In this document: positions 25,749 through 36,892 of the stretch, one piece after another
Layout: each line of letters opens with the position of its first letter
How positions within the stretch are numbered: the stretch's first letter is position 1
Assembly (NCBI RefSeq): GCF_000720485.1
Contig: NZ_JOAX01000043.1
Coordinates: 1 to 49,304 of the forward strand
Source: Streptomyces ochraceiscleroticus
GTDB lineage: Bacteria > Actinomycetota > Actinomycetes > Streptomycetales > Streptomycetaceae
DNA length: 49,304 nucleotides
Direction of reading: 5' to 3'
The notes under the pieces: generated by a model
Databases searched by the model: none
Seen by the model: only the letters and a program-made list of their open reading frames with translations
What the model was told of the DNA's origin: nothing
Program-made: the position numbers and the translations under genes

Positions 25749-27131
25749 TCAGCAGCCGAGGAGACGCCCGCCGAGGTACGACTGGATCTGGTCCAGCGAC
25801 ACCCGCTCCTGCTTCATCGTGTCGCGCTCGCGCACGGTCACGGCGTTGTCGTCGAGGGTGTCGAAGTCGACCGTGACGCAGAACGGCGTGCCGATCTCGT
25901 CCTGGCGGCGGTAGCGGCGGCCGATCGCGCCCGCGTCGTCGAACTCGATGTTCCAGTTCTTGCGCAGGTCCGCCGCGAGGCCCTTGGCCTTCGGGGAGAG
26001 CTGCGGGTTCCGGGACAGCGGCAGGACGGCGACCTTGACCGGCGACAGGCGCGGGTCCAGGCGCAGGACCGTGCGCTTCTCCATCTTGCCCTTGGCGTTG
26101 GGCGCCTCGTCCTCGGTGAACGCGTCGAGCATGAAGGCGAGCATCGCGCGGCCGACACCGGCCGCGGGCTCGATGACGAACGGGGTGTACCGCTCGCCGG
26201 CCTCCTGGTCGAAGTAGGACAGGTCCTGGCCCGACGCCTTGGAGTGCGAGGAGAGGTCGTAGTCCGTGCGGTTCGCGACACCCTCCAGCTCGCCCCACTC
26301 CGAGCCGCCGAACTGGAAGCGGTACTCGATGTCAGCGGTGCGCTTGGAGTAGTGCGAGAGCTTCTCGGCGGGGTGCTCGTACCAGCGGATGTTCTCCTCG
26401 CGGAGACCGAGGTCGCGGTACCAGTTCCAGCGCTGCTCCATCCAGTACTCGTGCCACTGCTCGTCCTCGCCCGGCTTGACGAAGAACTCCATCTCCATCT
26501 GCTCGAACTCGCGGGTGCGGAAGATGAAGTTGCCCGGCGTGATCTCGTTACGGAAGGACTTGCCCATCTGGGCGATGCCGAACGGGGGCTTCTTCCGCGA
26601 AGTCTGCTGGACCTGGGCGAAGTTGGTGAAGATGCCCTGGGCGGTCTCGGGACGGAGGTACGCGACCGAGCCGGAGTCCTGGGTCGGGCCGAGGTGCGTG
26701 GAGAGCAGGCCGGAGAACTGCTTGGGCTCGGTGAAGCCGCCCTTGTTGCCGCAGTGCGGGCAGTTGATGTCGGCCATGCCGTTGGCGGGCAGGTGGCCGT
26801 GCTTGGCCTCGTACGCCTCTTCCAGGTGGTCCGCGCGGAACCGCTTGTGGCAGGAGGTGCACTCGGTCAGCGGGTCGGTGAAGGTGGCGACGTGGCCGGA
26901 CGCGACCCAGACCTCCGAGGCCAGGATGACCGACGAGTCGAGACCGACCACGTCGTCGCGCGAGGTGACCATGTTGCGCCACCACTGACGCTTGATGTTC
27001 TCCTTGAGCTCCACACCGAGCGGACCGTAGTCCCAGGCGGCGCGCTGGCCGCCGTAGATCTCACTGCACGGATATACGAAGCCACGGCGCTTGCTCAGGC
27101 TGACGATGGTGTCGATCTTGTCGGCGGCCAC
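25749..27131 (-). CDS. glyS: Glycyl-tRNA synthetase
   Basis: This 460-residue class II synthetase charges tRNA-Gly and is essential. It is the alpha2 bacterial/eukaryotic-type enzyme, as usual in actinobacteria. Family marks are [20 protein letters not shown] near the N-terminus, the zinc-like CTSC and CPHCG clusters near residues 92-142, motif 2 in [20 protein letters not shown], and the C-terminal anticodon-binding domain beginning about residue 360 ([17 protein letters not shown]). GTG 27131 begins the conserved [16 protein letters not shown]. It converges on the polyketide locus and is divergent from the zinc importer. Confidence 0.97.
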   Translation of the reverse strand: MAADKIDTIVSLSKRRGFVYPCSEIYGGQRAAWDYGPLGVELKENIKRQWWRNMVTSRDDVVGLDSSVILASEVWVASGHVATFTDPLTECTSCHKRFRADHLEEAYEAKHGHLPANGMADINCPHCGNKGGFTEPKQFSGLLSTHLGPTQDSGSVAYLRPETAQGIFTNFAQVQQTSRKKPPFGIAQMGKSFRNEITPGNFIFRTREFEQMEMEFFVKPGEDEQWHEYWMEQRWNWYRDLGLREENIRWYEHPAEKLSHYSKRTADIEYRFQFGGSEWGELEGVANRTDYDLSSHSKASGQDLSYFDQEAGERYTPFVIEPAAGVGRAMLAFMLDAFTEDEAPNAKGKMEKRTVLRLDPRLSPVKVAVLPLSRNPQLSPKAKGLAADLRKNWNIEFDDAGAIGRRYRRQDEIGTPFCVTVDFDTLDDNAVTVRERDTMKQERVSLDQIQSYLGGRLLGC

Positions 27132-27261
27132 GGTGCTCTCTTCATTGCGACGACGAACAGCGAATGGTTCAGGGTACCGGCGTGCCCGCCCCCCCGATCA
27201 AATCGGTTCCCGCCGCTGTCCCCCTCTCACCTGGTTTGTTGACAATCGTTTCCAGCCTAGT

Positions 27262-27282
27262 TGAAAATGACTGTCATGAACG
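27262..27282 (+). promoter_or_regulatory. Zur box and promoter of the zinc importer
   Basis: TGAAAATGACTGTCATGAACG matches in form the Streptomyces Zur operator (TGAAAATGATT-like half with a CAT half); the box overlaps the start codon. TTGACA at 27239-27244 and GAAAAT at 27263-27268 give an 18-base promoter spacing, placing transcription start at or next to ATG 27276. With zinc, Zur would sit on the -10 and start site and block the importer operon. Confidence 0.6.
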
Positions 27283-28253
27283 TACGCCGTCGCATATCCA
27301 CCGTGGCCCTCGCCGGCTCCGCTGTCCTGGGCCTCCTCGCCGTCTCCGCCTGCTCCACCTCCGGTGCGACGGGCAAGGAGGACGGCAAGCTCGCCGTGAC
27401 GGCGTCCTTCTACCCGATGCAGTTCCTCGCCGAGAAGATCGGCGGCAAGCACGTCTCGGTGACCAGCCTCACCGCCCCCGGCACCGAGCCGCACGACCTG
27501 GAGCTCAGCCCAAAGCAGACCGCCCAGCTCGGCGAGTCCGACGCCGTCGTCTACCTCAAGGGCGTCCAGCCGGCCGTGGACGAGGCCGTCAAGCAGTCCG
27601 GCGTGCAGCACACCGCCGACGCCGCCTCCTTCACGACCCTGGAGAGCCACGGCAGCGAGGTCGGCGGCCATGACGAGCACGGCCACGAGGAGCACGCCGA
27701 GGGCGGTCACGACCACGGCGACGAGTCCGGGCTCGACCCGCACATCTGGCTCGACCCCGTGAAGTACGCCGAGGCCGCCAAGGGCGTCGGCAAGACCCTC
27801 GCCGCGGCCGACCCCAAGCACAAGGCCGACTACGAAAAGAACACCGCCGCCCTGGTGAAGCAGCTCGACACGCTGAACCAGGAGTACAAGGACGGGCTGA
27901 AGAACCGTAAGTCGGACACCTTCATCACCACCCACGCCGCCTTCGGCTACCTCGCCGAGCGCTACGGCCTCACCGAGGAGGCCATCAGCGGCCTGGACCC
28001 GGAGGCCACCGACGTCAGCGGCAGCCGCGTGAAGGACCTCCAGGCGCTCGCCAAGAAGCACGACGTGCACACGGTCTTCTTCGAGACGCTGACCAGCCCC
28101 GACATGGCCAAGACGCTGGCCAAGGACGTGCACGCCAAGACGGACGTACTCGACCCCATCGAGGGCATCACGAAGAAGTCCCGCGGCGACGACTACCTCG
28201 CCGTCATGGAGTCCAACCTCAAGGCACTGCAGAAGGCACTGGGCGCCAAGTGA
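27276..28253 (+). CDS. znuA: Zinc ABC transporter substrate-binding lipoprotein
   Basis: This 325-residue periplasmic-type binding protein captures zinc outside the membrane. The N-terminus is a lipoprotein signal peptide ending LAVSAC, with Cys near residue 26 as the lipidation site. A His/Asp/Glu-rich loop (HDEHGHEEHAEGGHDHGDE, about residues 130-150) is the hallmark of zinc-specific members. ATG 27276 was chosen because a Zur box and promoter leave little room for a leader; ATG 27267 is possible. It heads an operon with ATPase, permease and then zur. Confidence 0.94.
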   Translation: MNVRRRISTVALAGSAVLGLLAVSACSTSGATGKEDGKLAVTASFYPMQFLAEKIGGKHVSVTSLTAPGTEPHDLELSPKQTAQLGESDAVVYLKGVQPAVDEAVKQSGVQHTADAASFTTLESHGSEVGGHDEHGHEEHAEGGHDHGDESGLDPHIWLDPVKYAEAAKGVGKTLAAADPKHKADYEKNTAALVKQLDTLNQEYKDGLKNRKSDTFITTHAAFGYLAERYGLTEEAISGLDPEATDVSGSRVKDLQALAKKHDVHTVFFETLTSPDMAKTLAKDVHAKTDVLDPIEGITKKSRGDDYLAVMESNLKALQKALGAK

Positions 28254-28282
28254 CCGGGGTCCAGGCCAGGGAAGGAGCGGCC

Positions 28283-29065
28283 ATGAGCGGTACGGACGAG
28301 GCACCGGCCGTCGTCTCGCTGCGCGGCGCCAGCGCCGCGCTGGGCGCCCGCCCCGTGCTCCGCGGCATCGACCTGACCGTGCGGCGCGGCGAGGTCGTCG
28401 CGCTGCTCGGTGCCAACGGCTCCGGCAAGTCCACGGCCGTGCGCGCGGTGGTCGGCCAGGTGCCGCTCAGCTCCGGCGAGCTGGAGCTGTTCGGTACGCC
28501 CGCGCGCCGCTTCAAGGACTGGGCGCGCATCGGATACGTACCGCAGCGCACCACCGCGGCCGGCGGGGTGCCCGCCACGGTCCGCGAGGTCGTGGCGGCG
28601 GGCCGGCTGGCCCGGACGAAGCTGAAGTGGCCGGGCAAGGCCGACCGCGCGGCCGTCATGACCGCGCTGGAGCAGGTCGGCATGGCAGACCGCGCCAAGG
28701 ACTCGGTCGGCGCGCTCTCCGGCGGCCAGCACCAGCGTGTCCTGATAGCCCGCGCGCTGGTCGCCGAGCCCGAGTTGCTGATCATGGACGAGCCGATGGC
28801 CGGCGTGGACCTCGCCAGCCAGGAGGTACTGGCCCAGACCCTGCGCACCCAGGTCGAGGCGGGCGCCACGGTCCTCCTCGTGCTGCACGAGCTGGGTCCC
28901 CTGGAGCCGCTCATCGACCGTGCCGTGGTGCTGCGGGACGGCTGCGTCGTCCACGACGGGCCGCCCCCGGAGGCGGTCGGCCAGCACGCCCTGCCCGGCC
29001 ACGATCACGTACACCCGCACGCGGACGCGGCCCACGAGCCCGTCCGGACAGGACTGCTGACCTGA
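28283..29065 (+). CDS. znuC: Zinc ABC transporter ATP-binding protein
   Basis: This 260-residue ABC ATPase powers zinc import. Walker A is GANGSGKST, the signature is LSGGQHQRV and Walker B is LLIMDEPMAGVD, followed by the switch His in LLVLHE. ATG 28283 has a strong GGAAGGAG site 8 bases upstream, 29 bases after znuA. A His-rich C-terminal tail (HALPGHDHVHPHADAAHE) may bind zinc. The permease gene starts one base after its stop. Confidence 0.95.
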   Translation: MSGTDEAPAVVSLRGASAALGARPVLRGIDLTVRRGEVVALLGANGSGKSTAVRAVVGQVPLSSGELELFGTPARRFKDWARIGYVPQRTTAAGGVPATVREVVAAGRLARTKLKWPGKADRAAVMTALEQVGMADRAKDSVGALSGGQHQRVLIARALVAEPELLIMDEPMAGVDLASQEVLAQTLRTQVEAGATVLLVLHELGPLEPLIDRAVVLRDGCVVHDGPPPEAVGQHALPGHDHVHPHADAAHEPVRTGLLT

Positions 29066-29066
29066 G

Positions 29067-29981
29067 ATGGACATCCTCACCTACGCCTTCATGCAGCGGG
29101 CGCTGATCGCCGCGGCCCTGGTCGGCATCACCGCGCCCGCCGTCGGCATCTATCTCGTGCAGCGCCGCCAGGCGATCATGGGCGACGGCATCGGGCACGT
29201 GGCGCTGACCGGTGTCGCGCTCGGCGTCCTGCTCAACACCTCGCCGGTGTGGATGGCCGTCCTGGTCGCCACGATCGGCGCGGTGATCATGGAGCTGGTC
29301 CGTTCGTACGGCAAGACCCGCGGCGACATCGCGCTCGCCATGCTCTTCTACGGCGGCATGGCCGGCGGCGTAATGATCATCAACCTTGCCCCCGGCGGCT
29401 CCACCGCCAACCTCACGAGCTATCTCTTCGGTTCCATCACCAGCGTCTCCCCCGAGGACGTCACGGTCACCGCGATCCTGGCCGCCTTCGTGCTGGTGAT
29501 CACGCTCGGGCTGCGCCGCCAGCTCTTCGCGATCTGCCAGGACGAGGAGTTCGCGCGCGTCACCGGCCTGCCGGTCCGCGTACTGAACCTCCTCCTCGCG
29601 GTCACCGCCGCCGTCACCGTCACGGTCGCCATGCGCGCCGTCGGCCTGCTGCTGGTCAGCGCGCTGCTCGTGGTGCCGGTCGCGGCCGCCCAGCAGGCCA
29701 CCCGCGGCTTCGCCGCGACCCTCGCCATCGCGGTGGCGATCGGCGTGATCGTCACCCTCTCCGGTACGGCCGTGTCGTTCTACGTTGACGTGCCGCCGGG
29801 TGCGAGCATCGTGCTGCTGGCCATCGCGGTCTTCGCCGTCTTCTCGCTGATCGCCGCGCCACTGGCGAAAAAACGCGCGCGGGCGGCCGTCCGGGCCGAA
29901 GAGGGGTGCACCCTGGAGGTGCCGGGCGCGGTGCCGGCGGCCCGGAAGCCTGCGGACGACGTCGGCGTGGGTGCGTCGTGA
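29067..29981 (+). CDS. znuB: Zinc ABC transporter permease
   Basis: This 304-residue ABC-3 family membrane protein has about eight or nine helices and forms the zinc channel. Typical features are FMQRALIAAALVGITAPAVG at the start, the GDGIGHVALTGVALG loop, and LLVVPVAAAQQATRGFA near residue 200. The start codon sits one base after the znuC stop, so the two are coupled. The last 45 residues are hydrophilic. Confidence 0.94.
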   Translation: MDILTYAFMQRALIAAALVGITAPAVGIYLVQRRQAIMGDGIGHVALTGVALGVLLNTSPVWMAVLVATIGAVIMELVRSYGKTRGDIALAMLFYGGMAGGVMIINLAPGGSTANLTSYLFGSITSVSPEDVTVTAILAAFVLVITLGLRRQLFAICQDEEFARVTGLPVRVLNLLLAVTAAVTVTVAMRAVGLLLVSALLVVPVAAAQQATRGFAATLAIAVAIGVIVTLSGTAVSFYVDVPPGASIVLLAIAVFAVFSLIAAPLAKKRARAAVRAEEGCTLEVPGAVPAARKPADDVGVGAS

Positions 29982-30079
29982 GTGAACGGGTGTAAGCGTC
30001 CCAGCCGGGCTCCAGTCATCACCTGGCACAATGGCCGGACGTTCCGCAGGGGGATGTTCTACGCCTAAGGGAGGCAACG

Positions 30080-30505
30080 GTGGCGACGAGCGCGGGATCT
30101 CCGGTGCGCGGCCGGTCGACGCGGCAGCGAGCCGCCGTGGCCGCGGCTCTCGACGAGGTCGACGAGTTCCGCAGCGCGCAGGAACTGCACGACATGCTCA
30201 AGCACCGGGGCGACTCGGTGGGGCTCACCACGGTCTACCGCACGCTCCAGTCGCTGGCCGACGCCGGCGAGGTGGACGTGCTGCGCACCAGCGAGGGCGA
30301 GGCCGTCTACCGCCGGTGCAGCACCGACGACCACCATCACCACCTGGTCTGCCGCAGCTGCGGCAAGGCCGTGGAGGTCGAGGGCCCCGCGGTGGAGCGG
30401 TGGGCCGATCAGATCGCGGCGGAGCACGGCTTCCGTGACGTCGCGCACACGATCGAGATCTTCGGCACGTGCGGGGACTGCGTGAAGGCCGCACAGGCGT
30501 CCTAG
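30080..30505 (+). CDS. zur: Zinc uptake regulator, Fur family
   Basis: This 141-residue Fur-family repressor has an N-terminal winged helix (RQRAAVAAALDEVDEFRSA to TTVYRTLQSLADAGEVD) and a metal-binding C-terminus with DDHHHHLVCRSCG and a second CGDC pair that form the structural zinc site. The GTG start follows GGGAGG at 6 bases. Its place after the zinc importer and the Zur box at the operon head identify it as Zur and not the iron regulator. The 98 bases after znuB may hold its own promoter, so it could be transcribed both with and without the operon. Confidence 0.93.
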   Translation: MATSAGSPVRGRSTRQRAAVAAALDEVDEFRSAQELHDMLKHRGDSVGLTTVYRTLQSLADAGEVDVLRTSEGEAVYRRCSTDDHHHHLVCRSCGKAVEVEGPAVERWADQIAAEHGFRDVAHTIEIFGTCGDCVKAAQAS

Positions 30506-30523
30506 GGGCGCCGTAACAACGAC

Positions 30524-30563
30524 GAAGGGCCCGGTGGCCGCGCAGGCGGCTGCCGGGCCCTTC
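30524..30563. terminator. Bidirectional terminator between zur and uppS
   Basis: GAAGGGCCCGG at 30524-30534 pairs perfectly with CCGGGCCCTTC at 30553-30563 around an 18-base loop. It sits between the converging zur and uppS genes, 18 bases after the zur stop and 9 bases before the uppS stop. Confidence 0.85.
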
Positions 30564-30572
30564 TGCGTGCGC

Positions 30573-31403
30573 TCAGCCCTGCTGGGCGGGCGCCTCCGGG
30601 ACCTCGTTCGGCCGGGCGCCGCCGAAGCGCCGGTCGCGCTTGGCGTACGCCATGCACGCGTCCCACAGGTTCCGCCGGTCGAAGTCCGGCCACAGCACGT
30701 CCTGGAAGACCATCTCGGCGTATGCGCTCTGCCAGATCAGGTAGTTCGACGTGCGCTGCTCACCGGAGGGCCGCAGGAACATGTCCACGTCCGGCATGTC
30801 CGGGTAGTACAGGTACTTCGCGAAGGTCTTCTCGCTCACCTTCGACGGGTCCAGGCGGCCCGCCTTCACGTCCTCGGCCAGCGCCTGCGCCGCGTCCGCG
30901 ATCTCCGCGCGGCCGCCGTAGTTCATGCAGAAGTACAGCGTCAGCTTGTCGTTGTCCTGCGTCTGCTCCTGCGCGACCTGGAGCTCCTTGGCCACCGACT
31001 TCCACAGCTTGGGCATCCGCCCCACCCAGCGCACCCGGATGCCGAGCGCGTCGAGCTGGTCCCGGGTCTTGCGGATGAAGTCCCGGTTGAAGTTCATCAG
31101 GAAGCGCACCTCGTCGGGCGAGCGCTTCCAGTTCTCGGTGGAGAAGGCGTACAGCGAGATGGCCTTCACGCCCATCTCGATCGCGCCCTGCAGCACGTCC
31201 AGCACCTGCTCGGCGCCGACCTTGTGCCCCTCGGTGCGCGGCAGCCCGCGCTCCTTCGCCCAGCGCCCGTTGCCGTCCATCACGATGGCCACGTGCTCGG
31301 GGACCAGCTCACCGGGGATCTTCGGCGGCCGCGCACCGGACGGGTGCGGCTCCGGCGCCTGGTACTCCCGCCGCGAACGGCCCAGAATCCCACGTCGTGC
31401 CAT
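30573..31403 (-). CDS. uppS: Isoprenyl (undecaprenyl) diphosphate synthase
   Basis: This 276-residue cis-prenyltransferase makes the long-chain isoprenyl diphosphate used as the cell-wall lipid carrier. The catalytic Asp is in HVAIVMDGNGRWA (about residues 38-50); SLYAFSTENWKRSPDEV, LYFCMNYGGRAEI and MFLRPSGEQRTSNYLIWQ are family blocks for substrate binding. ATG 31403 has AGGAG 11-15 bases upstream. It lies 41 bases downstream of recO on the same strand, the usual Streptomyces order. Confidence 0.96.
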   Translation of the reverse strand: MARRGILGRSRREYQAPEPHPSGARPPKIPGELVPEHVAIVMDGNGRWAKERGLPRTEGHKVGAEQVLDVLQGAIEMGVKAISLYAFSTENWKRSPDEVRFLMNFNRDFIRKTRDQLDALGIRVRWVGRMPKLWKSVAKELQVAQEQTQDNDKLTLYFCMNYGGRAEIADAAQALAEDVKAGRLDPSKVSEKTFAKYLYYPDMPDVDMFLRPSGEQRTSNYLIWQSAYAEMVFQDVLWPDFDRRNLWDACMAYAKRDRRFGGARPNEVPEAPAQQG

Positions 31404-31444
31404 ACGTGCCACGTCTCCTAGCTCTTGGTGTAGCTCTTGGGTGG

Positions 31445-32191
31445 TTACTTCTCTACGTAGCGGAGCGAGCGCAGTCCCCGCTCCAGGTGCCACTGCAGAT
31501 ACGCCGCGACCAGCCCGCTGCCCTCCCGGACGTGCCGGGCCTCGGCCGCGTCCGCCGTCCGCCAGTCCCCCGTCAGCAACGCGCTGAGCAGCGCGATCGA
31601 CTCAGAGGAGGGTACGACGCTGCCGGGCACTCGGCACTCCCCGCATATGACTCCGCCCGCGCCGACCGAGAAGAACCGGTTCGGACCGGGCATTCCGCAC
31701 CGCGCGCAGTCGTCAAAGCTCGGTGCGTAGCCGTTCACGGCGAGCGAGCGCAGCAGGAAGGCGTCCAGGACGAGATGTGCGGCGTGCTCTCCGGAGGCGA
31801 GCGTCCGGAGCCCGCCCACCAGCAGCAGATACTGCTGCACCGCCGGCTCGCCCTCGTGGTCGGTGAACCGCTCCGCCGTCTCCAGCATCGCGGTCCCCGC
31901 GGTGTACCGGTCGTAGTCGCGGACGATGCCGCCACCGTACGCGGCGATCGTCTCGCTCTGCGTGCACAGCGGCAGCCCGCGCCCGACCAGCTCGCTGCCG
32001 CGCGCGAAGAACTGCACGTCCACGTGCGAGAACGGCTCCAGACGCGCGCCGAACTTCGACTTCGTGCGCCGGACGCCTCGGGCCACGGCCCGTACCCGGC
32101 CGTGGCCGCGGGTCAGCAGCGTGATGATCCGGTCCGCCTCACCCAGCTTCTGGGTGCGCAGCACAACGCCGTCATCACGGAACAGACTCAT
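31445..32191 (-). CDS. recO: DNA repair protein RecO
   Basis: This 248-residue protein anneals single-stranded DNA and loads RecA with RecR in gap repair. The N-terminal OB fold begins MSLFRDDGVVLRTQKLGEAD, and the zinc module is CARCGMPGPNRFFS followed by GGVICGEC (about residues 162-185). The start at ATG 32191 is the conserved one. It probably shares a transcript with uppS. The 89 bases upstream hold a duplicated GCCGGCC-CTCAGCC element and nothing else recognisable. Confidence 0.95.
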   Translation of the reverse strand: MSLFRDDGVVLRTQKLGEADRIITLLTRGHGRVRAVARGVRRTKSKFGARLEPFSHVDVQFFARGSELVGRGLPLCTQSETIAAYGGGIVRDYDRYTAGTAMLETAERFTDHEGEPAVQQYLLLVGGLRTLASGEHAAHLVLDAFLLRSLAVNGYAPSFDDCARCGMPGPNRFFSVGAGGVICGECRVPGSVVPSSESIALLSALLTGDWRTADAAEARHVREGSGLVAAYLQWHLERGLRSLRYVEK

Positions 32192-32280
32192 GCAGCCATT
32201 GTCCCGTACGGCCGCGCCGCACGGGGACGGTCCCCCGGTTGCTGCCCGCCGGCCACTCAGCCGTTGCCCCCGCCGGCCGC

Positions 32281-32496
32281 TCAGCCCACCTCGCCGCGGC
32301 TGCGGGCGTTCACATACGCCGTGGCCGCGCTCAGCCGCTCACTCGCCGTCGCGATCCGCACGGCCTCGGGCACGCAGTCCCACTGCCGCCCGCCGCCCAC
32401 CGGCCGCAGCCGCAGATACGGCCCCTCGCTCCCCGTCACCACTCCGACCTTGCCCGTCCGCGTGTCCACGACGTACGAACCCACCGCGGCGCTCAT
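32281..32496 (-). CDS. Conserved small hypothetical protein of actinomycetes
   Basis: This 71-residue protein has a small beta-rich core, AAVGSYVVDTRTGKVGVVTG then YLRLRPVGGGRQWDC, resembling short SH3-like folds; the rest is helical (ERLSAATAYVNARS). I recall similar small proteins widely in Streptomyces but no assigned function. ATG 32496 is chosen with a GAGG-like site upstream; a longer frame from 32544 is not conserved-looking. Confidence 0.7.
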   Translation of the reverse strand: MSAAVGSYVVDTRTGKVGVVTGSEGPYLRLRPVGGGRQWDCVPEAVRIATASERLSAATAYVNARSRGEVG

Positions 32497-32593
32497 CGTT
32501 CCTCGCTCGCTTCCTTCGCCTCGAATCCGGCAGTGGTGTCCCACTGTCCCGACCCGGGCTCTTCCGCCGGAAGATTTTCGCTGTTCACATCCG

Positions 32594-32640
32594 TGATACG
32601 CGCCAGCGGATCTAAAATCGGCAGCGACGTACGCGTATCA
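32594..32640. repeat. 9-bp inverted repeat upstream of the small hypothetical gene
   Basis: TGATACGCG at 32594-32602 is exactly mirrored by CGCGTATCA at 32632-32640 with a 29-base spacer. It lies about 100 bases upstream of the small gene at 32496, in a 231-base gap with no other gene. It could be a regulator site or the stem of a leader structure. Confidence 0.45.
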
Positions 32641-32727
32641 AGTGCGCGTGACAGCAAGGGCGTTGAGGAACGCAGGCGGCATTTTCGCCCGCGCGTGCGA
32701 GGAATTGACGACTGTCGCGCGGCAGCC

Positions 32728-33423
32728 CTAGGAAGGCGTGCGCGCGGCCGCGGCGAGGAGCCGGTCCGTGTCCTGCGCGTCGAGCGACAGCGCCGTGCCG
32801 ACGGTCGTGAGGACCTCGCGCTCGGGGCCCGTGTAGGGACCGTCCGCCAGCGCGATGCGCGCGCCCTGCAGCAGCAGGGATTCGCGCCCCGCCGGCGCAA
32901 GGTGGGGCGCGAGCGGCTCCAGCGCTTCGTGGAGCTCTATCGCGAGCGCCGTGCCACACGGGTCGAGACCGTCGCGGCCGTCGTGGTACGTGCCGGGGAG
33001 CCGGCCCGTGTCCGCGGCCAGCGCGGCCAGCAGGGAGAGCAGTTGCTCCTCCGTGCACTCGGTGAAGCCGGAGGCCCGTACCGCCGCGACCGCCTGCTCG
33101 CGGACCGTGCGGGACGCCGTGCCGCCCGCCGCCAGCAGCGCGAGCGTCACCGTGTGCACGGCGTCGCGGAGCATCGCGGAGAAGCGGGTCGTGGTGGGGT
33201 GGTCCAGGGCGTCCAGGCCGAAGTGGCCCGTGCAGGAAGAACATTCCAGAACGGGGCCCGCCGTGCCGCGCGGGAGGACGGGGACGCCGAGCAGGGTGAG
33301 CCGGCGCCTGCCCGTACGGCGGCGGTAGTTACGGTCGCCACCGCACTCGGGACAGAAGAACTCGCCGTCGGCGAGGGTGCGCCATGACGTGCGCACGCCC
33401 ACCATGCCCAGCTTGTGCCTCAC
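32728..33423 (-). CDS. TerB-like tellurite-resistance domain protein
   Basis: This 231-residue protein has an N-terminal zinc-ribbon-like part (FFCPECGGDRNYRRRTGRRR then LECSSCTGHFG, residues about 22-68) and a C-terminal all-helical TerB-like domain, with acidic repeats such as ALADGPYTGPEREVL typical of that family. GTG 33423 was chosen because GGAGG lies 6 bases upstream; GTG 33447 is an alternative. The function in Streptomyces is unknown; TerB relatives are tied to metal stress and membrane-associated complexes. Four cysteines in two CxxC pairs suggest zinc. Confidence 0.8.
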   Translation of the reverse strand: MRHKLGMVGVRTSWRTLADGEFFCPECGGDRNYRRRTGRRRLTLLGVPVLPRGTAGPVLECSSCTGHFGLDALDHPTTTRFSAMLRDAVHTVTLALLAAGGTASRTVREQAVAAVRASGFTECTEEQLLSLLAALAADTGRLPGTYHDGRDGLDPCGTALAIELHEALEPLAPHLAPAGRESLLLQGARIALADGPYTGPEREVLTTVGTALSLDAQDTDRLLAAAARTPS

Positions 33424-33551
33424 GTCGGACCTCCGTAACTCCCCCACGCCTTAAGGGCGCGGGAGGTGCCCCCATCGGCCACGCTGCCGCGCTGACGTGA
33501 TGTTAGCCACATCGGAGACGTGGCGTCAGCATGTCGTACCGGACAATGCGG

Positions 33552-33589
33552 AAGGCCCCGCCCCCCTTTTCGACGAGGAGCGGGGCCTT
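33552..33589. terminator. Terminator downstream of leuA
   Basis: AAGGCCCCGC at 33552-33561 pairs perfectly with GCGGGGCCTT at 33580-33589. It lies about 90 bases beyond the leuA stop. The 255 bases between leuA and the TerB-like gene hold nothing else but a short GGGTACG/CGTACCC hairpin near 33637-33654. Confidence 0.75.
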
Positions 33590-33678
33590 GCGCGGGCGTC
33601 ACGCGGGGGCGGTGAACCGGCCCGTGGGTACGTTCCCGTACCCCGCCAGCGGGTTTACCGAACCCATCCGTCCGGGTG

Positions 33679-35746
<2,068 letters not shown>

Positions 35747-36844
35747 ATGGACGCCACTTCTTCACACCAGAGTCACGCTGTCCGCCCGGTCTTCTGCGGG
35801 ATCATCCCGCCCCACCTCCTCGACCACCTCTCCCGTGCCGAGAGCTCCACGCTCTCCGGCCGGGCCCGCCGCACCCTCGAGCACGACGCCCTGCAGCGCA
35901 CCCGCCGCCGCCTGACCACCGTCCGCGGCCTCGCCGCGCCGGACGGGGCCCGGACCGGCAGCGACAAGCCGCAGCGCACGATCTATGACGCGGAACACGC
36001 CGAGACCCTGCCCGGCACGAAAGTCCGCGGCGAGTCCGACCCGGCGGGCCAGGACGCCTCCGTCAACCGCGCCTTCGCCGGCCTCGGCGCCACCTTCGAG
36101 CTGTACTTCAAGATCTACGGCCGGCGCTCCATCGACGACCTGGGCCTGCCGCTGGACGCCACGGTCCACTACGGCAGGGAGTACGACAACGCCTTCTGGG
36201 ACGGCGAGCGGATGGTCTTCGGGGACGGCGACGGCGAGCTGTTCCTGGACTTCACCACCGCCCTGGACGTCATCGGGCACGAACTGACCCACGGCGTCAC
36301 CCAGTACACCGCCAACCTGGAGTACCTCGGCCAGTCCGGCGCGCTGAACGAGTCCGTCTCGGACGTCTTCGGCTCGCTGATCAAGCAGTACTCCCTCAAG
36401 CAGAGCGCCGACCAGGCGGACTGGCTGATCGGCGACGGGCTGCTCGGCCCGGACGTCGACAAGGGGACCGCGCTGCGCTCGATGAAGGCGCCCGGCACGG
36501 CCTACGACGACGATGTGCTCGGCAAGGACCCGCAGCCCGCCACGATGGACGACTACGTACAGACCTCGCAGGACAACGGCGGGGTGCACATCAACTCCGG
36601 CATCCCCAACCACGCCTTCTACCTCGCGGCGACCGCCCTGGGCGGCAACGCCTGGGAGCGGGCCGGGCAGGTCTGGTACGACGTGCTGACGGGCGGCGAG
36701 CTCGCCAAGGACGCCCAGTTCGAGGACTTCGCCCAACTGACGATCGACGCCGCCAAGGCTCGCTACGGCGACCAGGGCGCGGAGCACGAAGCGCTGGTCA
36801 AGGCGTGGTCCGAGGTGGGTGTCACCAACGACGAGGGACAGTGA
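35747..36844 (+). CDS. M4-family metalloprotease (protealysin-like)
   Basis: This 365-residue thermolysin-family zinc protease has HELTH at residues 178-182 and the third zinc ligand Glu202 in NESVSD, with the active-site His in GGVHINSGIPNHAFY later. The N-terminal propeptide is short (about 50 residues) with a PPHLL motif, as in protealysin, and there is no signal peptide, so it may act inside the cell or leave by an unusual route. ATG 35747 fits the family start. The next gene is an emfourin-type inhibitor, the standard partner of protealysin-like enzymes. Confidence 0.93.
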   Translation: MDATSSHQSHAVRPVFCGIIPPHLLDHLSRAESSTLSGRARRTLEHDALQRTRRRLTTVRGLAAPDGARTGSDKPQRTIYDAEHAETLPGTKVRGESDPAGQDASVNRAFAGLGATFELYFKIYGRRSIDDLGLPLDATVHYGREYDNAFWDGERMVFGDGDGELFLDFTTALDVIGHELTHGVTQYTANLEYLGQSGALNESVSDVFGSLIKQYSLKQSADQADWLIGDGLLGPDVDKGTALRSMKAPGTAYDDDVLGKDPQPATMDDYVQTSQDNGGVHINSGIPNHAFYLAATALGGNAWERAGQVWYDVLTGGELAKDAQFEDFAQLTIDAAKARYGDQGAEHEALVKAWSEVGVTNDEGQ

Positions 36845-36892
36845 CCTGCGGCGGTCATTGACCGGCGGCGCGCCGAGGAGAAGGCTGCGCCC

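Noticed and set aside
25749..27131. A T-box or riboswitch in front of glyS
   Set aside because: The 144-base upstream region shows only a short CCGAT/ATCGG dyad and no specifier or T-box sequence.
33424..33678. A small gene in the leuA/TerB-like gap
   Set aside because: Only a terminator and a short hairpin are visible. The frames there lack a ribosome site and codon bias.
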